NCBI GenBank assembly: GCA_050013275.1
Contig: JBEKFO010000025.1
Location: forward strand, 1 to 18,793
Source: Roseiarcus sp050013275
Lineage (GTDB): Bacteria; Pseudomonadota; Alphaproteobacteria; Rhizobiales; Beijerinckiaceae
Reading direction: 5' to 3'
DNA length: 18,793 nucleotides
Shown here piece by piece: positions 13,107 to 18,793 of the stretch. Position 1 is the stretch's first letter, and every line of letters begins with the position of its first letter. Under the pieces are notes generated by a model, which was not told the origin of the DNA, did not search any database, and saw only the letters and a list, made by a program, of their open reading frames with translations. The position numbers and the translations under genes are program-made.

Positions 13107-13826
13107 TTAGCGCGCCTTTTCCGGCGGCGCAGCCCGAATCGCCTCGCCGACGGGCGCCTGCACCGCCGCGTCGTCGTTGGCGACCCGATTGACGGCGGGG
13201 CCGATCGGGATCAGTTCCAGCGCCGCTTCCGGCGCCGGGCTCAGCAGCGCGGTCGCGAGGCCAGCGTCGACGCCGTCGTTATCGAGCCACAACGCGAAGG
13301 CGTCGGGCGCCAGGATCGCGGGCATACGGTCGTGGACGCGCGCCATCAGGCGATTGGCCGCGGTGGTGACGATGCAGGCGGTGTCGATCTCGCCGCCGCT
13401 GGGATCGCTCCAGGTCTCCATCAGGCCGGCCAATCCCATCGGCGCGCGATCGACGCGGCGGACGAGAAAGGGCGAGTTCGCCGCGCCCGGCGCGGCGCGT
13501 CGCCATTCGTAGAAGCCGTCGGCGATGACGAGACAGCGGCGCCGCTTGAGCGCGGCGCGGAAGCTCGGCTTGCCGGCCAGCGTTTCCGCGCGCGCATTGA
13601 TGAGCAGCGGAAATTCCTTGGGGTCCTTGACGAAGCCGGGCAGGAAGCCCCAGCGCGCGAGCAGGAAATGCCGCTCGCGGCCGCCGGTGTGCGCGCGCGC
13701 GACGACAAGCGGAATCGGCTGGGTCGGCGCGATGTTGTAGCGCGGCGGGAAATTGGGCTGTTCGGCGTAGGCGAAGAATGCGCGCACCGCTTCCGGCGGC
13801 AAGGTGATCGCAAATCGTCCGCACAT
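13107..13826 (-). CDS. SOS response-associated peptidase (SRAP/YedK/HMCES family)
   Basis: 239-residue SRAP protein that forms a thiazolidine DNA-protein crosslink with abasic sites in single-stranded DNA. All active-site residues are present: Cys2 (exposed after Met removal), Asn31 (YNIAPTQ), Glu107 (DGFYEWRR) and His165 (RVHDRMPAIL). The ATG at 13826 has AGGAGG five bases upstream. It is the first gene of the five-gene minus-strand run and sits eight bases before tag, whose glycosylase product is exactly an abasic site, so the pairing makes biochemical sense. I looked for the alphaproteobacterial LexA box (GTTC-N7-GTTC) upstream and did not find one. Confidence 0.95.
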   Translation of the reverse strand: MCGRFAITLPPEAVRAFFAYAEQPNFPPRYNIAPTQPIPLVVARAHTGGRERHFLLARWGFLPGFVKDPKEFPLLINARAETLAGKPSFRAALKRRRCLVIADGFYEWRRAAPGAANSPFLVRRVDRAPMGLAGLMETWSDPSGGEIDTACIVTTAANRLMARVHDRMPAILAPDAFALWLDNDGVDAGLATALLSPAPEAALELIPIGPAVNRVANDDAAVQAPVGEAIRAAPPEKAR

Positions 13827-14012
13827 CCTCGCCTCCTGAAGCGCTTCGCGCCAATGATCGGCGCAAAGTCAAAGCGCCGTCCATCGCGAAAAACGGAAAA
13901 ACGTTCGCAATTCGGCATACATTTCCTAATGTGACGCTGGTAGCTTGGCTTTCGTGCAAGCTGCCGGCGCGCCGCCTTCGATCGCGACGCGTCGAAACGA
14001 CGAGATGGATCC

Positions 14013-14474
14013 ATGACCGTCGGCTCGCTCTATGAGGATTCGCCCCGGCGCGCCGCGCCGCCGCCCACGGACCTCGCCGAATCGGCGACTGCTTTGGTCG
14101 GCAATTTCGATCAATTGGCGACGATGCTCGAACTGATCGACCGGCTGCCGGATCTGGCCGAAGACATCCGGCTATGGCAGCCCCGCGTTCGCGTCGAGAA
14201 CTTTCGTTACGGCGCGCTCGGCCCGGTGGCGCGCAACGCCTTCGACGCCGTCGCGGCGGGGCTCAACACCCTCGCCGTGACCGCGGTCGCGCTATGCGAG
14301 GACGCCGGCGGCCGATTGGCGCCGGACGAAATCGCCGCCTGCAGCGAAATCGGCGTCGTCATGGATCGCCTGCTCGCGCGGGCGCGGGCGCTGGTCGAAA
14401 CGGCTGAAGAGCCCTGTCTCGCGATGGATCGAGGGCGCCCGGGCGAGACGATCCTGGCGAAAAAGGCGGGATAA
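14013..14474 (+). CDS. Unrecognised 153-aa acidic helical protein
   Basis: I do not recognise this protein. It is predicted to be mostly helical and soluble, with an acidic centre (residues 20-140) and a proline-rich N-terminal stretch (RRAAPPPTDL). It has three cysteines and no signal peptide or membrane helix. Codon use agrees with the neighbours. The ATG at 14013 follows only a weak GAGATGG. It is divergent from the SRAP gene across 186 bases, where a 5-base inverted repeat ACATT (13919-13923) / AATGT (13928-13932) lies. It is followed 81 bases later by another small orphan gene. No function is assigned. Confidence 0.6.
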   Translation: MTVGSLYEDSPRRAAPPPTDLAESATALVGNFDQLATMLELIDRLPDLAEDIRLWQPRVRVENFRYGALGPVARNAFDAVAAGLNTLAVTAVALCEDAGGRLAPDEIAACSEIGVVMDRLLARARALVETAEEPCLAMDRGRPGETILAKKAG

Positions 14475-14555
14475 CTCCCGTCCGCCCCCGGTCAAATTAA
14501 CCCTTATTAAAGACTTCCGTCGCGAATCGCCGCGCGCCGCCGTAGAGTGCGTCCG

Positions 14556-14813
14556 ATGTTTCCGCCGCCCGAACACGCCCTCGAAGAACTCAACGCCGCC
14601 GACGCGCGCCGGGCTGCGCTCGCCTACGTCAGCGAGGCGTTCGCCGAAGCGGTTCTCGACGGCATCGACGTCGACGCCTTCGCCGAGGCCGCGCTGTGCG
14701 CCGCGTTCCGCGAGCTGGTGGCGATGTACGGCGAGGAACGGGTCGCGACGATCGCCGACGGTCTCTCCGAGCGCATCCGCCGCGGCGAATTCTCCCTGCG
14801 CAGCCGGCAATAG
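14556..14813 (+). CDS. Unrecognised 85-aa small protein
   Basis: I do not recognise this 85-residue protein. It is acidic, alanine-rich and predicted to be helical, with no signal peptide. ATG at 14556 is preferred over an in-frame GTG at 14547; neither has a strong ribosome binding site. The 71 bases before the frame contain AAATTAACCCTTATTAAAGA, the most AT-rich stretch near here and a possible promoter. It lies 83 bases before the NlpC/P60 gene in the same direction and may share its transcript. Coding character is reasonable, but it could still be a chance frame. Confidence 0.5.
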   Translation: MFPPPEHALEELNAADARRAALAYVSEAFAEAVLDGIDVDAFAEAALCAAFRELVAMYGEERVATIADGLSERIRRGEFSLRSRQ

Positions 14814-14896
14814 CGCGCGTTTGCGCCGTTGACCCGCTGCCGACGCTGAACCACGATCCCCAGGGATTCGGCTTGCCGCGCTCGCGAGATTTTTCT

Positions 14897-15751
14897 ATGC
14901 CCCTGCCCGCACTTGACCGCCGCATCACGCCCGTGCGTCCCGATCTCGCCGCCGAATTCTTGTGCGGCCAAGTCGAGGCGGCGCGCTTCGTCGAGGGCCG
15001 AGAGCGGCGCATCGTCGCCGCGAGCGCGCCGCTGCGCCGCGCGCCCGACGCCGAGGCGCCGCTCGAGACCGAAGCCCTGCACGGCGAAATCGCGGTCGTA
15101 TACGAGGAGCGCGGCGATTGGGCCTGGGCGCAACTCGCGCGTGATTCCTATGTCGGCTACTTGCCGAGCGCCGCCCTCGCCGCCCCGGTCGAGCCGACGC
15201 ACCGCGTCGCGGCGCTACGCACCCATGCTTATCCCGGCGCCAGCGTCAAACGGCCGCCGCGCTTCGCGCTGTCGCTCGGCGCGCTGGTCCGCGTCGAAAG
15301 GTTTGAGGCCGATTTCGCCGTCGCTTCCGACGGACTGTATTTCTATGCGCGGCATCTCGCGCCGATCGGCAGTTTCGAGCCCGACTTCGTTTCGGTCGCC
15401 GAGCGCTTCGTCGAAACGCCTTACCTCTGGGGCGGGCGCACCTCGGAGGGAATCGACTGTTCCGGCCTCATCCAGAGCGCGCTCGGCGCCGCCGGGGTCC
15501 ATGCGCCGCGCGATAGCGACATGATGGAGGCGGCGCTCGGCGTGGCCCTGCCAATCGACGACGCGCTCGCGCGTCTCAAGCGCGGCGATCTGATCTTCTG
15601 GAAAGGCCATGTCGGCGTGATGCGCGACGCCGAAACGCTGCTGCACGCCAACGGCTGGCACATGAAGGTGGTCAGCGAGCCTCTCACTGAGGCGCGCGCG
15701 CGCATCGCCGAAAAATCCTACGGGACGATCATGTCGATTCGCAGGCTGTGA
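14897..15751 (+). CDS. SH3-NlpC/P60 family peptidoglycan hydrolase
   Basis: 284-residue protein with bacterial SH3-like domains (residues about 25-155) and a C-terminal NlpC/P60 cysteine peptidase domain (165-284). The catalytic residues are Cys188 (GIDCSGLIQ), His238 (GHVGVM) and His250 (LLHANGWHM). Such enzymes cut peptide bonds in the peptidoglycan stem, usually between D-Glu and the diamino acid. No obvious signal peptide is present at the N terminus (MPLPALDRRITPVRP), as in many alphaproteobacterial members, so recycling in the cytoplasm or export by another route is possible. ATG at 14897 fits the family N terminus; the frame is open upstream but overlaps the small gene before it. Convergent with rpmE. 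Confidence 0.9.
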   Translation: MPLPALDRRITPVRPDLAAEFLCGQVEAARFVEGRERRIVAASAPLRRAPDAEAPLETEALHGEIAVVYEERGDWAWAQLARDSYVGYLPSAALAAPVEPTHRVAALRTHAYPGASVKRPPRFALSLGALVRVERFEADFAVASDGLYFYARHLAPIGSFEPDFVSVAERFVETPYLWGGRTSEGIDCSGLIQSALGAAGVHAPRDSDMMEAALGVALPIDDALARLKRGDLIFWKGHVGVMRDAETLLHANGWHMKVVSEPLTEARARIAEKSYGTIMSIRRL

Positions 15752-15780
15752 ACGGCCGCGTGAGGGCCGCGGCGTCGCTC

Positions 15781-16014
15781 TTACTTCTTGGTCGCGATGC
15801 CGATGCCGGCGAAGCGGGTATTGAAGCGCGACAGACGGCCGCCGCGGTCGAGCAACTGCTGCGAGCCGCCGGTCCAGGCCGGATGGGTGTTCGGGTCGAT
15901 GTCGAGGTGGAGGGTCGCCCCCTCCTCGCCGTAGGTCGAGCGGGTGACGAACTCCTCGCCGTTGGTCATGACGACCTTGATCATGTGGTAGTTCGGGTGA
16001 ATGTCGGCCTTCAT
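15781..16014 (-). CDS. rpmE: 50S ribosomal protein L31
   Basis: 77-residue L31. The N-terminal MKADIHPNYHMIKVVMTNG and the PAWTGG-QQLLDRGGR segment are diagnostic. The CxxC zinc residues are absent, so this is the zinc-free (C-minus) form usual in alphaproteobacteria. ATG at 16014 has GAGGA (16026-16022) seven bases upstream; in-frame codons further upstream belong to the leader. It has its own promoter and a structured leader. The stop lies 29 bases from the convergent NlpC/P60 stop. Confidence 0.97.
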   Translation of the reverse strand: MKADIHPNYHMIKVVMTNGEEFVTRSTYGEEGATLHLDIDPNTHPAWTGGSQQLLDRGGRLSRFNTRFAGIGIATKK

Positions 16015-16029
16015 CGTCCGGTCCTCGGC

Positions 16030-16066
16030 AAACAAAATGAGAGCCGTCCGGGGGCCGGAGGCTCTT
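16030..16066 (-). promoter_or_regulatory. Hairpin in the rpmE leader, attenuator-like
   Basis: On the minus strand AGAGCC-TCCGG, a CCC loop, then CCGGA-c-GGCTCT form an 11-pair stem with one bulged base (16065-16040), followed after CA by TTTTGTTT. This resembles an intrinsic terminator and lies between the predicted transcript start (about 16071) and the Shine-Dalgarno sequence. It may attenuate or autoregulate L31 synthesis, or simply stabilise the 5' end. Confidence 0.5.
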
Positions 16067-16077
16067 GCGTTGGCGGT

Positions 16078-16106
16078 TCTATAATGCACTCGAATGTGCG
16101 ACACAA
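16078..16106 (-). promoter_or_regulatory. rpmE promoter
   Basis: Minus strand TTGTGT (16106-16101) and TATAGA (16083-16078) with a 17-base spacer. It is correctly placed for a start near 16071. The opposite strand of the same -10 reads TATAAT (16080-16085), so the site might fire both ways, although no -35 is seen for the plus direction. Confidence 0.6.
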
Positions 16107-16138
16107 GCGCCCCGATCGAGGCGGGGCGCTTGATTTTT
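16104..16138 (+). terminator. Strong intrinsic terminator before the ABC exporter
   Basis: Perfect 11-base arms CAAGCGCCCCG (16104-16114) and CGGGGCGCTTG (16122-16132) with a 7-base loop, followed by ATTTTT. It works in the plus direction although the nearest plus gene upstream ends at 15751. It would stop read-through antisense to rpmE or end a very short RNA starting at the TATAAT. Its left arm overlaps the -35 of rpmE. Confidence 0.75.
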
Positions 16139-16195
16139 CGCCAAAGGCGCTAAGTAAGACCCAACCTTGCAGGCCGCATTGGAGCCGTGGACACG

Positions 16196-18013
16196 ATGAC
16201 ATCGACCGCCAATGCGGCGCAAAAGGCGCCGGCGCGCGCGCCGCTGAACGCCCTGCGGCCCCTGCTGCCCTACGCGCTGATCTATCGCGGTCGAATCCTC
16301 GGCGCGCTCGTCGCGCTGATCGTCGCCGCGGCGACGACGCTGGTCGTGCCGTTTGCGGTGCGGCGGATGATCGACTTCGGTTTCACCGATTCCAACACCG
16401 GTCTCATCCACGTCTATTTCGCCGCCTTGATCGGCGTCGTCGCGGTGCTCGCGCTGTCATCGGGCGCGCGCTACTATCTCGTCATGACGCTCGGCGAGCG
16501 CGTCGTCGCCGATCTGCGCAGCGATCTCTTCGCCCATCTGACGCGGCTCGACCCCGGCTTCTTCGATGCCGAAAGAACCGGCGAGATCGTCTCGCGCCTG
16601 TCCGCCGACACCACGCAATTGAAGGCGACGTTCGGCTCGTCGGCCTCGATCGCGCTGCGCAATTTCTTCATGTTCCTCGGCGCGATCGCGCTGATGGTGA
16701 TCACCTCGCCCAAGCTTTCGGCCTATGTGCTGGTGGCGATTCCCGTCATCGTGCTGCCGCTCTACGCGGCTGGGCGCACGGTGCGCTCGCGCTCGCGCCT
16801 CGCCCAGGACACGCTCGCCGAGGCCACCGCGTTCGCCACCGAAAGCCTCTCGGCGGTGCGGGTAATGCAGGCCTTCCTTGCGGAAAGCTTCACCGCGGCG
16901 CGCTATCGTGCGGCGGCTATGGGCGCCTTCGAAGCGGCGCGCACAATGAGCGGCGCGCGCGCCCTCGTCACCGGCGCGGCGTTGTTCCTGATCTTTTCCA
17001 GCATCGTCGTGGTGCTCTGGCTCGGCGCGCAGGACGTGATCGCACATCGGATGAGCCCCGGCGTTCTCACGCAATTCGTCATGTTCGCGATTTTCGGCGG
17101 CGGCGCGCTGGGCCAGCTGTCGGAAGTATGGAACGAGGTCTCCCAGGCCGCGGGCGCGGCGGCGCGCATCGGTGAAATTCTCGCGGTCGAATCGCGCATC
17201 GTCGCGCCGAAGGCGCCGCTGCCCCTGCCCTCGCCGGCGCGCGGCGAAGTCGCCTTTCACGACGTCGGCTTCGCCTATCCCGGACGCCCGGACGAGGCGG
17301 TGCTCTACGATCTGACCTTTCGCGTCGCGCCGGGCGAGGTCGTCGCCATCGTCGGGCCCTCGGGCGCGGGAAAATCGACGCTGTTTCAACTTATCGAGCG
17401 CTTCTACGATCCGACCCGCGGCGCGATCACGCTCGACGGCGTCGACATCTCGCGTGTCGATCCCAAGGCGTTGCGCGCCGAAATCGCGCTCGTGCCGCAG
17501 GACGCCTTCATCTTCGGCGCCAGCGTCGCCGACAACATCGCCTATGGCGCGCCCAACGCGACGCGCGCCGAAATCGTCGAGGCCGCCAAGCGCGCGGCGG
17601 CGGACGGCTTCGTCGCCGCCTTGCCGCAAGGCTACGATACGCCGCTGGGCGAGCGCGGCGTCACCTTGTCGGGCGGCGAACGCCAGCGCCTCGCGATCGC
17701 GCGCGCGATCCTCAAGAACGCGCCGGTGCTGCTGCTGGACGAAGCGACTTCGGCGCTCGACGCCGAGAACGAGACGCTGGTGCAAGGCGCGCTCGACGCG
17801 CTGATGAAAGGGCGCACGACGTTGGTCATCGCCCATCGCCTGGCGACGATCGTCAACGCCCACCGCATCCTGGTGATGGACGGCGGCTGCCTCGTCGAAG
17901 AAGGCACGCACACGAGCCTGCTCGCCGCCGGCGGCCTCTACGCCCGGCTCGCCCGCCTGCAATTCGAAGCCGGCGCTGCGGCGCTGGAGAGCGAGGCGGA
18001 AGCGGCGGAGTGA
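16196..18013 (+). CDS. MsbA-like ABC exporter, fused permease/ATPase
   Basis: 605-residue half-transporter that works as a homodimer in the inner membrane. The N-terminal part (about 25-320) has six predicted helices of the exporter fold. The ATPase part shows Walker A GPSGAGKST, Q-loop VPQDAF, signature LSGGERQRLAIARAI, Walker B VLLLDEATSALD and the switch His in IAHRLAT. It resembles the MsbA-related lipid or drug exporters of proteobacteria; substrate is unknown. ATG at 16196 is preferred because GGAG at 16181 lies 11 bases upstream; the GTG at 16187 is only two bases from it. A short Ala/Glu-rich tail ends the protein. It follows the terminator by about 58 bases. Confidence 0.92.
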   Translation: MTSTANAAQKAPARAPLNALRPLLPYALIYRGRILGALVALIVAAATTLVVPFAVRRMIDFGFTDSNTGLIHVYFAALIGVVAVLALSSGARYYLVMTLGERVVADLRSDLFAHLTRLDPGFFDAERTGEIVSRLSADTTQLKATFGSSASIALRNFFMFLGAIALMVITSPKLSAYVLVAIPVIVLPLYAAGRTVRSRSRLAQDTLAEATAFATESLSAVRVMQAFLAESFTAARYRAAAMGAFEAARTMSGARALVTGAALFLIFSSIVVVLWLGAQDVIAHRMSPGVLTQFVMFAIFGGGALGQLSEVWNEVSQAAGAAARIGEILAVESRIVAPKAPLPLPSPARGEVAFHDVGFAYPGRPDEAVLYDLTFRVAPGEVVAIVGPSGAGKSTLFQLIERFYDPTRGAITLDGVDISRVDPKALRAEIALVPQDAFIFGASVADNIAYGAPNATRAEIVEAAKRAAADGFVAALPQGYDTPLGERGVTLSGGERQRLAIARAILKNAPVLLLDEATSALDAENETLVQGALDALMKGRTTLVIAHRLATIVNAHRILVMDGGCLVEEGTHTSLLAAGGLYARLARLQFEAGAAALESEAEAAE

Positions 18014-18036
18014 GGCGGCTCCAAGGTAATCAGCTC

Positions 18037-18148
18037 GCCCTCACGCCAACCCCTCTCCCGCAAGCGGGAGAGGGGCTTTGCGGCGCCGCCAATCCCCCCT
18101 TCTCCCGCCTGCGGGAGAAGGTGGCCCGAAGGGCCGGATGAGGGCCCG
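18037..18148. repeat. Palindromic intergenic repeat (REP/MITE-like)
   Basis: Three hairpins in a row: CCCCTCTCCCGC (18050-18061) with GCGGGAGAGGGG (18064-18075); CCTTCTCCCGC (18098-18108) with GCGGGAGAAGG (18111-18121); and GGCCC-gaa-GGGCC (18123-18135). The whole is framed by GCCCTCA at the left and TGAGGGC at the right. Elements of this kind are common between genes of alphaproteobacteria. It lies between two convergent genes and could also end transcription, although no T-run follows. Confidence 0.8.
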
Positions 18149-18179
18149 CGCGCCTACGCCCTATTCACCCGGGAACCGC

Positions 18180-18793
18180 TCACTCCAACCACTTCGCGCG
18201 AATCGCCGCAAAGCCGCCGTTGGCCTGGCTGATGTGCAGCCATTGGTCGACGAATTCCTTCAGCGCTTCGTCGCGCGGCAACAGATAGGCCTTTTCGCTG
18301 AAGTCGAACGGCGCGTCGGGGTGGATCGCGCAGAGGACGCCGGCGTGCAGCTTCTGCTGATAGAGCGTTTCGGTGGCGTCGGTGATCATCACGTCGGCGT
18401 CGCCTTTTTCGAGGTGATCGAAGATCGAAAGATTGTCGCTCCACACTTCGATGCGCGCCATTTTCAGATTCGCGCGGTCGAATTTCTCGTTGGTGCCGCC
18501 GGGATTGACGATCACCGTCACATTCGGCCGGTCGATCGTCTTTATTGTTTCGAACTTCTCCTTGTCCGCGCAGCGCGCGATCGGCGTCTTGCCGTCGCGC
18601 AGGTACGGCGCGGAGAAATAGGCCTTCTTCTGCCGCTCCAGCGTCACCGAGACGCCGCCCATCGCGATGTCGAACGCGCCGGCGTCGAGATCGCGCGTCA
18701 GGTCCGCCCAGCGGGTGGGAACGAACTCGACGCGCACGCCGAGCGCCGCGGCCAGCGCCTGCGCCGCATCAACGTCGAGGCCCGAGTAGCCGC
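18180..18793 (-). CDS. Periplasmic solute-binding protein, PheC/cyclohexadienyl-dehydratase-like, 5' end missing
   Basis: The frame runs off the right edge, so the N terminus and any signal peptide are not seen; about 203 residues are visible. It is a type-3 solute-binding fold: GYSGLDVDAAQALAAALG at the start of the visible part, DIAMGGVSVTLERQK, YFSAPYLRDGKTPIARC and VIVNPGGTNEKF. These segments match PheC-like proteins, periplasmic enzymes that turn prephenate or arogenate into phenylpyruvate or phenylalanine, better than general amino acid binding proteins. An ABC-transporter binding role cannot be excluded. It is convergent with the ABC exporter across the repeat, and no amino acid permease is in view. 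The GTG at 18737 is internal and should not be taken as a start. Confidence 0.75.
   Translation of the reverse strand, partial: GYSGLDVDAAQALAAALGVRVEFVPTRWADLTRDLDAGAFDIAMGGVSVTLERQKKAYFSAPYLRDGKTPIARCADKEKFETIKTIDRPNVTVIVNPGGTNEKFDRANLKMARIEVWSDNLSIFDHLEKGDADVMITDATETLYQQKLHAGVLCAIHPDAPFDFSEKAYLLPRDEALKEFVDQWLHISQANGGFAAIRAKWLE

Noticed and set aside
13827..14012. LexA (SOS) box before the SRAP gene
   Set aside because: Looked for GTTC-N7-GTTC and GAAC-N7-GAAC on both strands; only isolated half-sites such as CGTTCGCAATTC are present.
1..18793. tRNA or rRNA genes
   Set aside because: No cloverleaf arms with a TTCRA loop in context and no rRNA-like stretch were seen by eye; a covariance-model scan would be decisive.

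Overview
The window is high-GC DNA, densely coding on both strands, with long spurious antisense frames. Gene content (RNase R, DUF983, NUDIX run; ribH-nusB; rpmE next to an MsbA-like exporter; YfbR-like HD protein; SRAP protein) and protein sequences suggest an alphaproteobacterium, most likely of the Hyphomicrobiales (Rhizobiales). A relative of the Beijerinckiaceae or Methylocystaceae is possible, but the genus cannot be fixed from what is visible.

Layout: (1) 1-2481, + strand: the 3' part of rnr, then a DUF983 membrane protein and a NUDIX hydrolase, each start overlapping the previous stop. (2) 2439-2882, - strand: an unrecognised 147-aa protein with a TTG start, an excellent Shine-Dalgarno sequence and a candidate promoter. 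(3) 3009-3958, - strand: ribH-nusB, overlapping by 4 bases. (4) 4121-5248, +: a sulfide:quinone-oxidoreductase-like flavoprotein, convergent with a LysE-type exporter. (5) 5979-9721: a heme-rich redox block. An octaheme cytochrome c of the tetrathionate-reductase (OTR) family and a four-helix cytochrome b are co-transcribed leftward. Divergent from them are a DUF3365 periplasmic heme protein and an NsrR-type Rrf2 regulator. (6) 9934-10473: Dps ferritin. (7) 10474-10964: 491 bases without a gene, holding a hairpin-rich stretch and a striking ten-to-eleven-base array of TTGGAAA units. (8) 13826-10965, - strand: a compact five-gene run, SRAP protein, Tag glycosylase, HD phosphohydrolase, dual-specificity-like phosphatase, and a small exported protein with PAAR-like repeats. 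(9) 14013-15751, +: two small orphan proteins and an SH3-NlpC/P60 cell-wall hydrolase. (10) 15781-18013: rpmE (-) with a structured leader and promoter, a strong + strand terminator, and an MsbA-like ABC exporter. (11) 18037-18148: an intergenic palindromic repeat, followed by the truncated gene of a PheC-like periplasmic binding protein reaching the right edge.

How parts may work together: the cytochrome b would take electrons from quinol and pass them to the periplasmic, C-terminally anchored octaheme protein. That protein could reduce tetrathionate, nitrite, hydroxylamine or NO. The neighbouring Fe-S regulator of NsrR type points to nitrogen oxides as the signal, and the SQR-like enzyme could feed electrons into the same quinone pool. 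The SRAP-Tag-HD run looks like DNA-lesion and nucleotide-pool housekeeping, with a phosphatase and a secreted PAAR-like protein attached. The observations least explained by standard annotation are the phased A-tract array, the exported PAAR-like protein, the octaheme/NsrR block, and the crowded rpmE upstream region.
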